From the NCBI GenBank assembly GCA_028681035.1, contig JAQUJJ010000057.1, positions 1 to 21,605 of the forward strand: 21,605 nucleotides of DNA, written 5' to 3'. Both the position numbers and the translations under genes were made by a program. Of this stretch, positions 7,518 through 15,769 are shown in pieces. Positions within the stretch are counted from its first letter, which is position 1, and the number at the start of each line of letters is the position of its first letter. The stretch is from Candidatus Cloacimonadota bacterium (GTDB lineage Bacteria > Cloacimonadota > Cloacimonadia > Cloacimonadales > Cloacimonadaceae). The notes under the pieces were generated by a model, which made no database searches, was not told the origin of the DNA, and was given only the letters and a program-made list of their open reading frames with translations.

Positions 7518-8040
7518 GCTATTGGTGCACACTTGTTGTGCACCTTGCTTTATTGCCCCTTACCACAAGCTGATAGACGAGGGCTTTGAAGTAAGCGCAT
7601 ATTGGTTCAACCCCAATATTCATCCCCTGCTGGAATACCAAAAACGGCGGGATACTCTGCGGGAGTTTTGTGCCAAAGAAGGTATAGAACTAATAGAAGA
7701 GAACCGTTACGGCTTAGTTCCCTTTCTCATCGAAACGCTAAACAGCATCCCTACTCGCTGCGAATATTGCTATAAAGTGCGCCTGGAAGCAACCGCCAAA
7801 GTGGCTTCCAAGAAAGGTTTCGATGCCTTTAGCACAACTCTTTTGTATAGCAAATACCAAAAGCATGAGCTAATTATCCATACCGCTAAAACCATGGCAG
7901 AAAAGCATAAGGTAGATTTTTACTACGAAGATTGGCGCAGCCTCTGGCAAAAAGGGATTCAGCTTTCTAAAGCAGAGGGCATGTACCGCCAGCAATATTG
8001 CGGTTGCATATTCAGCGAAGAGGATAGATACCATGAGTAA
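7504..8040 (+). CDS. queH: Epoxyqueuosine reductase QueH
   Basis: This 178-residue protein matches QueH (the former DUF208 family), which makes the last step of queuosine synthesis, reducing epoxyqueuosine to queuosine in tRNA. It is unrelated to the cobalamin-dependent QueG. The metal-binding cysteines are all visible: Cys11, Cys12 and Cys15 in HTCCAPC, Cys86 and Cys89 in RCEYCYKVR, and Cys166 and Cys168 in QQYCGCIFS. These bind an Fe-S cluster and an additional iron in characterised family members. I start at ATG 7504, which puts HTCCAPC at the usual distance from the N-terminus. The ribosome site is weak, and the 14-base overlap with the PAS gene suggests coupled translation. The stop overlaps the next start by eight bases. 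No other queuosine gene is in the window. Confidence 0.93.
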   Translation: MSALKLLVHTCCAPCFIAPYHKLIDEGFEVSAYWFNPNIHPLLEYQKRRDTLREFCAKEGIELIEENRYGLVPFLIETLNSIPTRCEYCYKVRLEATAKVASKKGFDAFSTTLLYSKYQKHELIIHTAKTMAEKHKVDFYYEDWRSLWQKGIQLSKAEGMYRQQYCGCIFSEEDRYHE

Positions 8041-8959
8041 ATATTCGGAGATAGACCTCAGCAAAATAAGCACATATTCCATCAAAGACCGCCACAGCAA
8101 GGTGGCTACAAATGCCTTTGCCAAAGTCGGGAAGGTGGATACTGCCAGCTTCTTGGATTGTCTTCCAGATATCCTTTGTGCAGCCGATTTGAAAGCACTG
8201 ATAGCGGCGTGTAAAGCTGCTAAAAAGAAGGGTAAACCGATTATCATAGGCTTGGGTGGACACGTGATCAAATGCGGCTTGGCACCCCTGCTTATCGAGC
8301 TAATGGAAGCCGGATATGTAGGTGCTATAGTAACTAATGGCTCTGTTGCTATTCACGACTTTGAAATCGCCTTCTTTGGATCTACTTCCGAGGACGTATC
8401 CGCTGCCTTGGCAGATGGCTCTTTCGGCATGGCAGAAGAGACTTCCTTTGGCATCAATAAAGCCATTACCAGCGGCTCTGCAAATGGCATGGGTTTCGGA
8501 GAAGCACTGGGTGAGGTGATTCTAAATGATGCTCCTTATGCCTCTCTATCGCTGCTTGCATCAGCTTATCGCCTCAGTATTCCCCTCTGTGTGCAGGTTG
8601 CTTTAGGTACGGATATCATTCACCAAAGCAAACATGCAGATGGTAAGGCAATTGGCGATTGCTCACTGAGGGATTTTAGGATATTCTGCCATCAAGTAGC
8701 AAGCTTGAATGACGGAGGAGTATTCCTCAATTTTGGCTCTGCGGTCATCATCCCCGAAGTGTTTTTAAAAGCTTTAACCGTAGCCAGAAACATCCACGGT
8801 TGCGTGAAAGATTTCACCACCGCAGTGTTCGATATGAATATGCACTACCGTGCCAGGGTGAATGTAGCTCAACGTCCTGTGGAGAGCGGCGGGAAAGGCT
8901 ATTACTTCATTGGGCACCACGAGATTATGATTCCCCTGCTCATCAAGTCTCTGTTGTAG
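8033..8959 (+). CDS. Conserved protein of uncertain family, possibly deoxyhypusine-synthase-like
   Basis: The 308-residue soluble protein has well-defined, probably conserved blocks: a glycine-rich IIGLGGHVIKCG at 71-82 after a beta strand, TNGSVAIHDFEIAFFGSTSE at 101-120, DGSFGMAEET at 128-137, and a late GGVFLNFGSAVIIPEVFL segment. The pattern of a Rossmann-like strand plus a '(T/A)NG...IHDFE' motif recalls deoxyhypusine-synthase-fold proteins. However, the lysine-containing active-site region of true deoxyhypusine synthase is not evident, so a role on an elongation factor should not be assumed. I did not recognise a named enzyme. The ATG overlaps the queH stop (ATGAGTAA), making it the fourth and last gene of the unit. 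It could be metabolic or linked to tRNA or translation through queH, but this is a guess. Confidence 0.8.
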   Translation: MSKYSEIDLSKISTYSIKDRHSKVATNAFAKVGKVDTASFLDCLPDILCAADLKALIAACKAAKKKGKPIIIGLGGHVIKCGLAPLLIELMEAGYVGAIVTNGSVAIHDFEIAFFGSTSEDVSAALADGSFGMAEETSFGINKAITSGSANGMGFGEALGEVILNDAPYASLSLLASAYRLSIPLCVQVALGTDIIHQSKHADGKAIGDCSLRDFRIFCHQVASLNDGGVFLNFGSAVIIPEVFLKALTVARNIHGCVKDFTTAVFDMNMHYRARVNVAQRPVESGGKGYYFIGHHEIMIPLLIKSLL

Positions 8960-8992
8960 ATAGCTTTACAGTAGGATTTTAGCAGTTAATAA

Positions 8993-9024
8993 GTTAGCTG
9001 GTTAGCTGGTTAGCGGGTTAGGCT
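8993..9024 (+). repeat. Tandem 8-nt repeat (GTTAGCTG)
   Basis: Four consecutive octamers read GTTAGCTG, GTTAGCTG, GTTAGCGG and GTTAGGCT, starting 33 bases after the last stop codon. The first two are identical and the others decay. This may be slippage-prone sequence. Confidence 0.7.
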
Positions 9025-9035
9025 GCGGGAATTTT

Positions 9036-9105
9036 GACTTACAATTACGCTGCGATAGCTTCTGTAAAAAAGTCCTCACTCTCCTACACAGCGTAATTGT
9101 GAGTT
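9036..9105. repeat. 17-bp inverted repeat in the gap before tatD
   Basis: The arms at 9036-9052 and 9089-9105 match at 15 of 17 positions (core ACAATTACGCTG) around a 36-base centre. The right arm is followed on the plus strand by an A-tract, not a T-tract, so it does not look like a terminator for the upstream genes. Two further small hairpins lie at 9124-9140 (AGTTAA/TTAACT) and 9281-9297 (AGAATT/AATTCT), each with a 5-base loop. The gap 8960-9394 contains no convincing gene. Confidence 0.55.
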
Positions 9106-9329
9106 AAAAAAACGCAACAAGCAAGTTAAGCATTTTAACTCATAAATCGAAGAGTTGATAAATAACAGCGTTTGTTGGGAAGTTATTGTCGCCGATTATA
9201 GAGGTCAAAACTGTCACACAGGGACTTTTAATCGCACAGATTGCTCTCTATTTTGCTATTACTAACAGCGGATTTACTAAAGAATTTTAGCAATTCTATT
9301 GAATTGTCCTTAAAAAGCTTTGGAACTGC

Positions 9330-9359
9330 TTGACAGAAAATAGAGGACAAAATTATCTT
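9330..9359 (+). promoter_or_regulatory. Candidate promoter of the envelope operon
   Basis: TTGACA (9330-9335), an 18-base spacer and TATCTT (9354-9359) lie 36-65 bases ahead of the ATG at 9395. A second A/T-rich -10-like word (TATAAAAT) follows about ten bases later. Confidence 0.45.
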
Positions 9360-9394
9360 GCATTCAGTATAAAATAGGGGTTAAGTAACGTAAA

Positions 9395-10192
9395 ATGAAG
9401 CTTTTTGAAACACATGCCCACTTGGATCATCCCGATTTTGATGTGGACCGGGAAGCCCTGATAAATAAATGTTTTGCCAGTGGAATAGAGTACATCCTGA
9501 ATATTGCCTTTAACAAGGAGACATCTCTAAGTTCATTGGAGCTTACCAAGAAACACTTGCACATCTTTTCTACAGTGGGTTTTCACCCACATGATGCACA
9601 GGATTTTGATGCAGAATTGGTGAAAAAGCTCGCCAGAGAGAAAAAGGTTTTGGCAATCGGGGAGATTGGTTTGGATTTCTTTAGGAATTTATCTCCCTTC
9701 CCCGTGCAGCGAGAAGTATTTTCCAATCAGGCGCATTTGGCAGTGGAATACGATTTGCCGGTGATAGTACACGATCGGCAAGCTCATCAGGAATGTTTTA
9801 ATATTTTAAAAAAAGAATCTGTGAAAGAGGCAGTGTTTCATTGTTTTTCTGGGGATGTTGTTTTTGCACAGCAAGTTTTGGATGCAGGCTGGATGATATC
9901 TTTCACGGGTACTATAACATATGCAAACTCCCTGCTTGATGATGTTATCCGTATTGTGCCCATGGATAGATTTATGATAGAGACGGATTGTCCCTATCTT
10001 CCTCCTCATCCACATAGGGGTAAACGCAACTCTCCCTTATTGTTGCACCTTGTTGCAGAACGAATTGCTGAAGTTAAAGGCATATCTCCCAATGAAGTTG
10101 CAGAGACGTCTTTTGAAAATGCACATCGTTTTTTCCGTGTTCCCCCGGATCCGGTGAAGGCAACACATCATAAAGCAGGACATAAAAAATGA
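9395..10192 (+). CDS. tatD: TatD-family metal-dependent hydrolase/DNase
   Basis: This 265-residue amidohydrolase-fold enzyme has every metal ligand of the TatD family: H7-x-H9 in ETHAHLD, Glu90 in IGEIGLDFF, His126 in IVHDR, His149 in FHCFSGD and Asp198 in ETDCPYLPP. Characterised TatD proteins are metal-dependent 3'-5' exonucleases acting on single-stranded DNA or RNA; the name does not imply a role in Tat export. The C-terminus carries a short basic His-rich extension (ATHHKAGHKK). The start is fixed by the conserved MKLFETHAHLD, although no clear ribosome site precedes it. It is the first gene of a long plus-strand unit; its stop overlaps the next start by four bases (ATGA). The family is certain, the physiological substrate is not. 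Confidence 0.92.
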   Translation: MKLFETHAHLDHPDFDVDREALINKCFASGIEYILNIAFNKETSLSSLELTKKHLHIFSTVGFHPHDAQDFDAELVKKLAREKKVLAIGEIGLDFFRNLSPFPVQREVFSNQAHLAVEYDLPVIVHDRQAHQECFNILKKESVKEAVFHCFSGDVVFAQQVLDAGWMISFTGTITYANSLLDDVIRIVPMDRFMIETDCPYLPPHPHRGKRNSPLLLHLVAERIAEVKGISPNEVAETSFENAHRFFRVPPDPVKATHHKAGHKK

Positions 10193-11391
10193 AAAAACAC
10201 ATATTACTTATACTAGGCTTGTGCAGTTGTGCACTTTGGGCAGGAAATTCCATTTTCTCTTATGAGGGTTTTCCGGTTCAAAATTATGGAAAAGATATCT
10301 ACAGTTTGGGAATGGGCGATACCGGAGCCAGCGATGTATTTCGCATTAATACCGGTTATGCGAATCCTGCCATGAATGATCGCAGCAAACGTACTTTATT
10401 TGGCACAGGCTTGGTTATGGGCTATACTAAATATCAATCTGAGCATAATGGTGTTAAGCAAAGTTTCCGTGATGATTCCCTGGATTTTCCTTACTTCAAT
10501 GTAAGTATTCCGATTGGGAAACAGCGCTTTGGCATGCAATTCAATTCTTATTCTTCAGGTTTAGCATCAAACCAAACTACCCTGACTAATGGATTGGTAG
10601 AGCAACAAAGCACCAATAAATACTTGTATCGGGCAGACCTACTATACAGCACATATTATAAGAATTTTAATGCGGGAATTAGCGGTAACTTCTATTTTGG
10701 GCATGACAACTACACCTTTTCCCAGATAAGCAGTTCCTCTTCTTTTAATACTCGCGAAACTCTAACCAACGATTTTAAGAATATTGGCTTAACCATTGGC
10801 GTTTTAGAAAGCTTAAAGAATATGAGCTTCGGAGCACACGCCAGCTTGCCTGTAACCCTGAAAGGTGAATCAATTCGGGGAAACATCCACGTAACAGAAG
10901 ATGCAGTTGATTATGAATACAAGCTGCCAGGACAGTATAACCTAAGTGCCACAATACTACCCATAAAGTATTTTAAAATAGCTGCTGATGTTAGTTATGA
11001 GCCTTGGTCTAGTGTTTCATCAGATTACCGTGATACCAAGAAAATTGGTGTTGGTATTGCTTATGAACCAGATACAGATAGGCGAAAGACTGTAATAGCT
11101 AAGCTGCCGCTTAGAGCCGGCGCATATTATAGGGAGTTGGCTTTCAAGGATAATCAAGGGAATACTATAGATGAGATGGCGGTTAGCTGTGGGCTTACTT
11201 TGCCACTAAAAAGCAAGGTTAGCAGGATAGACGTTGGCTTGCAGTTTTTGCAAAGAGGAAAGCTGAGTACAAACGGATTGAGCGATACTTCGCTGATGTT
11301 TTTACTGGGCTTTACGGGATTTGATTTCATGTATAAGGCTAAAGATAATACAGCACCCAGAGATATACCTGTTAAAGAGGAATTTGAATAA
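10189..11391 (+). CDS. FadL/PorV-like outer-membrane beta-barrel protein
   Basis: The 400-residue product has a signal peptide (residues 1 to about 18, ending ALWA) and then the N-terminal signature of FadL/PorV/UPF0164-like barrels: SLGMGDTGAS followed by NTGYANPAM. The remainder alternates amphipathic strands with aromatic residues typical of a transmembrane barrel (GMQFNSYSSG, YKNFNAGISGNFYFG, FKIAADVSYEPWSS, IDVGLQFLQRG). It ends in a short acidic periplasmic-like tail (DNTAPRDIPVKEEFE) instead of a terminal aromatic. Relatives include hydrophobic-solute channels and the PorV component of type IX secretion. The sorting-domain proteins nearby make PorV worth considering, but nothing here separates the alternatives. 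It overlaps tatD by four bases and the next gene by one (TAATG). Confidence 0.78.
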   Translation: MKKHILLILGLCSCALWAGNSIFSYEGFPVQNYGKDIYSLGMGDTGASDVFRINTGYANPAMNDRSKRTLFGTGLVMGYTKYQSEHNGVKQSFRDDSLDFPYFNVSIPIGKQRFGMQFNSYSSGLASNQTTLTNGLVEQQSTNKYLYRADLLYSTYYKNFNAGISGNFYFGHDNYTFSQISSSSSFNTRETLTNDFKNIGLTIGVLESLKNMSFGAHASLPVTLKGESIRGNIHVTEDAVDYEYKLPGQYNLSATILPIKYFKIAADVSYEPWSSVSSDYRDTKKIGVGIAYEPDTDRRKTVIAKLPLRAGAYYRELAFKDNQGNTIDEMAVSCGLTLPLKSKVSRIDVGLQFLQRGKLSTNGLSDTSLMFLLGFTGFDFMYKAKDNTAPRDIPVKEEFE

Positions 11392-12953
11392 TGCCAAGCG
11401 AGCAGCAAAACGATAATGTTCCCAAACCAGATTTACTTAGTTCTTTACTTGTAGCAAGAGGATTCACAGAAGAGGTTCTTGACGCTACAATAGATAACCT
11501 GCCTGATGAGGCACTGTTTGCTAATATAAGCACTGTTGCTGAGCGCATTCAAAAAGCCATGTACAGCAATGAGCCAATGGTTATATTTGGGCACGACGAC
11601 CCTGATGGAATTACTAGCTCCTATATCCTCTATAGATTTCTTGAATCATGTGGATACCAAAAGCATAACTACTACATCCCCAATCGAAATCTTGAGCCTC
11701 ATGGTATTCAGGCGGGATTTATTGATTTCGTTAAAGAAGGTGGATATAAGCTGGTAATCACGGTGGATAACGGAATATCTGCTAAAGATGGTGTAGAAAA
11801 GCTTAATGCTCTCGGCTGTGATGTTATTGTTACTGACCACCATATTGTGCAGGCAGACACTCTCCCTTCAGCATATACTATAATGAATCCTCAGCTAAAA
11901 GAATGCCAGTATCCCTTTAAACCCCTCGCAGGTGTTGGCGTGGCATTAATGCTTGTTCGCTACTTAGGAAGAGTTTGGGAGCATCCGATTGATCCAGCTA
12001 GTTACTTTTGGGCAGCGGTTGGCTCCATTGCCGATAAGGTTCCGATGATTGGGATAAACAGAATTATTGTCCGCCATGCTATGGAAAACTTTAGTGAGGT
12101 TCAGGACGAGACCGTAGAGTTCTTATTGCGTAACTATAAACGCATGAACACGTTCACGGATATCTTTAACTTCATGCAATACACTGCACGTATGATTGCC
12201 AACGGCAGGGAAGCTAACGGGCAGCACACTGCTCTGCGCTTTATCTTGCAAATATCCGATGCTAAAGCCAAGCTCTTTCAAGATTTGGAGAAACAAAGAA
12301 ACGTCTGGGAAGGTGAGTTAAACCGGGTGTTTAGTTTTTTGGATACTCTCAGTGCAGGCTTTATTGGTAACTATTTTGTCTATTTTGATGATGATGATGT
12401 GATTCCATATTCCCTTCTAGGCACCGCTGCCACATATATTGTGAATAAACTAAGAATCCCTACTATCATGCTGAAACACCACAATGGAGATACAGTTTGC
12501 GAAGGGCGATGTAGTGATGGGTTTAACATAGTAAACGCTTTTAGTCATTGCAAATCTCATCTTAAACAATTTGGTGGGCATCCCAAGGCTGCTGGTTTCA
12601 CTATGAACCCTGCACAATATGATGCATTTTTAGAGTGCTTTAACGATTACCTTGTGCAAAACTGGATTACAGCCGATTCTGATGAATTCGCTTGGGAGGT
12701 GGAAGTCAAGCTTGATGAAATTACTACCGATAACTGGAGCAGATTAGAGGTTTTGCTTCCTTGGGGTCAGATGAACTCGGAACCTTTAATTAAGATTTGC
12801 AATGTTAGCCGTAGAAGATTGGCGGATTCTTTGTGTATCGACCACGCTGGTGTTGATATTCCTCATACGGGTACTGGTGACGCAGTAGCGTTGTGGAAAA
12901 GCTCGGGTATGATAAAGGTTTTACACTGGCAGGAGCATTCTCCAACACATTAA
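11391..12953 (+). CDS. RecJ-like DHH/DHHA1 phosphoesterase
   Basis: A 520-residue DHH-superfamily enzyme. Motif I is HDDPDG at 68-73, motif II is TVDNGIS (Asp126), motif III is TDHH (Asp149, His150, His151), the LAGVGVALML block is near 179-188, and WAAVGSIADKVP near 207-218 supplies the last catalytic Asp. A DHHA1 domain with the nucleic-acid-contact motif GGHPKAAG is at 395-402. This is the RecJ architecture, a 5'-3' single-strand exonuclease, with HDDPDG in place of the more usual DxDxDG. A Asp-rich DDDD precedes DHHA1. It could be a second, divergent RecJ-like nuclease or a nanoRNase-like enzyme. Its start overlaps the previous stop by one base, so it is probably translated with the outer-membrane protein; no functional reason is obvious. 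Confidence 0.88.
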   Translation: MPSEQQNDNVPKPDLLSSLLVARGFTEEVLDATIDNLPDEALFANISTVAERIQKAMYSNEPMVIFGHDDPDGITSSYILYRFLESCGYQKHNYYIPNRNLEPHGIQAGFIDFVKEGGYKLVITVDNGISAKDGVEKLNALGCDVIVTDHHIVQADTLPSAYTIMNPQLKECQYPFKPLAGVGVALMLVRYLGRVWEHPIDPASYFWAAVGSIADKVPMIGINRIIVRHAMENFSEVQDETVEFLLRNYKRMNTFTDIFNFMQYTARMIANGREANGQHTALRFILQISDAKAKLFQDLEKQRNVWEGELNRVFSFLDTLSAGFIGNYFVYFDDDDVIPYSLLGTAATYIVNKLRIPTIMLKHHNGDTVCEGRCSDGFNIVNAFSHCKSHLKQFGGHPKAAGFTMNPAQYDAFLECFNDYLVQNWITADSDEFAWEVEVKLDEITTDNWSRLEVLLPWGQMNSEPLIKICNVSRRRLADSLCIDHAGVDIPHTGTGDAVALWKSSGMIKVLHWQEHSPTH

Positions 12954-12970
12954 CTTAGAAAGGTATGTAA

Positions 12971-13570
12971 GTGATATTAAGCGAGACACTAAGGAAATCT
13001 ATCCATTTAAGCTCATTAGTGATTCCTTTTAGCTATCGCTATATCCTGGGGTTCAATCGCAGGCTGGGGTTTTCACTGTTGTTAGTTGCGTTTAGCATAA
13101 GCTTGGTGATAGAGTTTCACAGGTTCTGGCAGAGGAGTTTTAGGAAAACCTTTAACCGTATCTTTGGCATGATTCTTAGGAGACATGAACATCGAGATTT
13201 TACAGGAGCAACTTATCTACTCTTTTCAGCAATGGTGTGTGTGGCATTTTTTGAGCCTGTGATAGCATCATGTGCGATGGCGTTTCTGTCAATTGGCGAT
13301 ACATTCGCAGCCTTGGTGGGAATGAGCTTTGGCAAACGTAAGTTTATTGGGATGAATAAAAGCTTGGAGGGGAGCATAGCATGCTTTGTTACCTGCTTTG
13401 TTTTTGGGTTGTTCTGGCTGAAGAATCCCAATTGGGCTTATCCTGTTTTAGCTTTAGGTGGGGCATTGGCTGCTACAATAGCCGAACTGGGGAAGATACC
13501 GTTAGACGACAATCTTAAAATCCCCTTTAGCGCGGGATTAGTTATGACAATTCTATATATTATTATCTGA
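12971..13570 (+). CDS. Dolichol/phytol/diacylglycerol kinase-like CTP-dependent membrane enzyme
   Basis: The 199-residue integral membrane protein has about five or six hydrophobic segments. Its signature matches the SEC59/VTE5/Dgk1 group: RKSIHLSS at the N-terminus, then IGDTFAALVG at 108-117, GKRKF and NKSLEGS at 129-135. That family phosphorylates lipid alcohols (dolichol, phytol, diacylglycerol) using CTP; some automated annotations call it phosphatidate cytidylyltransferase. A polyprenol or similar lipid carrier is an attractive substrate because the next gene is a polyprenyl-phosphate-type glycosyltransferase, but this is inference. The start codon is GTG with AAAGG about eight bases upstream. 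It lies 17 bases after the RecJ-like gene and nine before the glycosyltransferase. Confidence 0.82.
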   Translation: MILSETLRKSIHLSSLVIPFSYRYILGFNRRLGFSLLLVAFSISLVIEFHRFWQRSFRKTFNRIFGMILRRHEHRDFTGATYLLFSAMVCVAFFEPVIASCAMAFLSIGDTFAALVGMSFGKRKFIGMNKSLEGSIACFVTCFVFGLFWLKNPNWAYPVLALGGALAATIAELGKIPLDDNLKIPFSAGLVMTILYIII

Positions 13571-13579
13571 AGAGGCATT

Positions 13580-14545
13580 ATGAAGCTTTCATTTGTTATC
13601 CCTGTGCTGAATGAAGAGGCATCGCTCACCACTCTACATAAGGAAATTATTCAGAACTGCGGTTCGCATGAACATGAAATTGTGTTTGTGGATGATGGCT
13701 CAACAGATGGTAGTTTCCATGTTATGAAGACCTTGGCACAGCAAGATTCGTGCATCAAGATTATCCGTTTCAGAAGGAATTTTGGCAAAGCAGCAGCCCT
13801 ACAAGCAGGTTTTAATATTACGCAAGGGGATGTTGTGTTTACTATGGATGCAGATTTGCAGGATAATCCCAGCGAGATACCGAAGTTCTTAAGTAAACTA
13901 GATGAAGGTTATGATTTGGTCTCCGGCTGGAAAAAGAGAAGGCTGGATCCCATTCATAAAGTTTTGCCATCCAGGCTGTTCAACTATGTAACTGCCCGCA
14001 CTTTTAAACTGAAACTGAAAGACTATAATTGTGGATTCAAAGCCTACAAGCATCCTTTGGAAAAAGAGCTGAACATTTATGGGGAAATGCACCGCTATAT
14101 TCCCGCTTTAGCTAATGCCTTAGGCTTTAAAGTAGGTGAATTGGCGATAGAGCACCGAGCACGGCAATTTGGACGAAGTAAATATGGCATAGAACGCTAT
14201 TTGAGAGGCTTTTTTGATCTCCTTACGGTTAAAATGATTACTCATTACGTAAAAAGCCCATTATACTTGTTTGGAAGAATTGGGATTATCTCTGCTCTTG
14301 CAGGTGGGCTTGTAACAATTTACCTTGCTGTGCTAAAGTTATTCTATGGGCAGCCTTTGTCTAATCGTCCTTTATTGTTTTTGGGGATTTTGCTGATTCT
14401 CGGCGGTTTGCAGTTTATCTCTATGGGATTGATATCAGAACTGATTGTGAATAGGATTAAAGTAGGAAGAAAGGCGAATTTATCTATATCAGAAACAGTC
14501 AATATTGCCGATCCCCGCTTGATTACTAAAGTTGCTGATGAATAA
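13580..14545 (+). CDS. Family 2 glycosyltransferase, DPM1/GtrB/ArnC-like
   Basis: The 321-residue protein begins with a GT-A domain: SFVIPVLNEE, FVDDGSTDG at 36-44, RFRRNFGKAAALQAGF and the metal-binding TMDADLQDNP (Asp90, Asp92). NCGFKAY and the RQFGRSKYG loop follow. Two transmembrane helices lie near 228-255 and 263-292. This layout is that of enzymes moving a sugar from a nucleotide donor to a membrane polyprenyl phosphate, as in dolichyl-phosphate-mannose synthase, GtrB and ArnC. The product would feed glycan, lipopolysaccharide or protein-glycan modification; donor and acceptor cannot be read from the sequence. It follows the lipid-kinase-like gene by nine bases and overlaps the transporter permease by eight (ATGAATAA), which supports co-expression. 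Confidence 0.9.
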   Translation: MKLSFVIPVLNEEASLTTLHKEIIQNCGSHEHEIVFVDDGSTDGSFHVMKTLAQQDSCIKIIRFRRNFGKAAALQAGFNITQGDVVFTMDADLQDNPSEIPKFLSKLDEGYDLVSGWKKRRLDPIHKVLPSRLFNYVTARTFKLKLKDYNCGFKAYKHPLEKELNIYGEMHRYIPALANALGFKVGELAIEHRARQFGRSKYGIERYLRGFFDLLTVKMITHYVKSPLYLFGRIGIISALAGGLVTIYLAVLKLFYGQPLSNRPLLFLGILLILGGLQFISMGLISELIVNRIKVGRKANLSISETVNIADPRLITKVADE

Positions 14546-15761
14546 ACTAGAACGTTTCTTTCTTACTAAATACCTGGAAGCTCCCAAAAGATACCTCATG
14601 AAGTTTAGTTTCATGTTCATGGTTTTGGGGATCGTGCTTTCAGTTGCTATCCTTAGTGCTGGGTTAAATCTGTTTCAGGGATATGAGACGAGCCTCAAAG
14701 ATGTACTGTTGGGGTCATTTCCACATATCACGGTGCAAGATGCCAATAACGAATATCTCAGTCCCCAGCAAGCTGACACCATCATAAAACAGCTAAAAAA
14801 GCTGCCTCAGGTGGACATGGTAACTCCCGTGATAAACTATGCCGTAATGGTTTCCAACGATACCAGAGTACGTGGTGCATCACTTAATGCTTATGATTTT
14901 AGCGGCACCTATCCTTTCCCATACTCGAAGTATATAAAAGAAGGAAGCAACAGCCCGAAAGTAGGTGAAATAATTATAGGTAAATACTTGGCTAAGGAAC
15001 TGGGTAAGAAGGTTGGGGATGAGATAAAAGTAATATATCCCCAATTAGATAGAATATCGGCACTGGGTTTATATCCTTCGGAGCGTAAATACAAAGTAGC
15101 CGGCATCTATAGCTCTGGGTTCTACGAAAGTGATAGGTCTCAGATAATCTGTAGCTTGACAGATGCGGAAACTTTGCTAAACATCAATCCCAGCTTTGCA
15201 AAACTTGAAATCATCTTAAATAGCAAGGCAATTGGCAGTGCGGAATCTATTGCAGGCAACATTCAAAAGGATATTGGGATTGACTATGCTGTGTATCCCT
15301 GGACGCTGTTTAGTGCAGGTTTACTGCGCCTTGTTGCCATGGAAAAGTGGATGATATTCATCATCTTCTGCTTTCTCGTTTTAATCGCCGGTATAAACGT
15401 AATCTCGGCAGTAACCACTATCATTCTTGATAAAAGAAATGAAATTGCGGTGTTGAAAACGCTTGGAGCGAGTTCTGCTTCCATCAAGAAACTATTTGCT
15501 TACCAAGTAGGTTTAGCGGGAGTGGGGGCAATAATAATCGGGCAAATGCTAGGAGCTTTGCTTTCATTCTTCGTTGAAAAACAAGGTTTTTACCGTCTTA
15601 AGGGCGATGTGTATTTTATAGATAGCCTTACTGCTGCGATATCTCCTTTGAATCAAATAATCGTGTTTGTGGTTGCTGCATGCTTAGTATTAGGCTGTAT
15701 TTATTATCCGCTACGTCAAATCGACCGCTTACAGATTATCGAGTTATTAAGGAATTCTTAA
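14538..15761 (+). CDS. LolC/LolE-like ABC transporter permease (FtsX family)
   Basis: The 407-residue protein has the classic FtsX/LolC layout: one N-terminal transmembrane helix (about 23-47), a large periplasmic domain (about 48-268) with the MacB-like core pattern GEIIIGKYLAKELG..GDEI, then three helices (271-297, 323-347, 372-392). The coupling motif KRNEIAVLKTLGAS after the second helix is diagnostic of LolC/E. With the ATPase next door it should release lipoproteins from the inner membrane to a periplasmic carrier. Only one permease is present, so the complex would be a homodimer (as proposed for LolF-type systems) unless a partner lies elsewhere. I chose ATG 14538, overlapping the glycosyltransferase stop; TTG and CTG codons just before it are unlikely starts. 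Confidence 0.9.
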   Translation: MNKLERFFLTKYLEAPKRYLMKFSFMFMVLGIVLSVAILSAGLNLFQGYETSLKDVLLGSFPHITVQDANNEYLSPQQADTIIKQLKKLPQVDMVTPVINYAVMVSNDTRVRGASLNAYDFSGTYPFPYSKYIKEGSNSPKVGEIIIGKYLAKELGKKVGDEIKVIYPQLDRISALGLYPSERKYKVAGIYSSGFYESDRSQIICSLTDAETLLNINPSFAKLEIILNSKAIGSAESIAGNIQKDIGIDYAVYPWTLFSAGLLRLVAMEKWMIFIIFCFLVLIAGINVISAVTTIILDKRNEIAVLKTLGASSASIKKLFAYQVGLAGVGAIIIGQMLGALLSFFVEKQGFYRLKGDVYFIDSLTAAISPLNQIIVFVVAACLVLGCIYYPLRQIDRLQIIELLRNS

Positions 15762-15769
15762 AGGAAATA

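Noticed and set aside
8993..9024. CRISPR-like repeat from the tandem octamers
   Set aside because: Units are only 8 bases with no spacers, and no cas gene is nearby.
9036..9105. Reading the 17-bp inverted repeat as a terminator for the queH unit
   Set aside because: The arms are separated by 36 bases and are followed by an A-tract, not a T-tract, on the plus strand.
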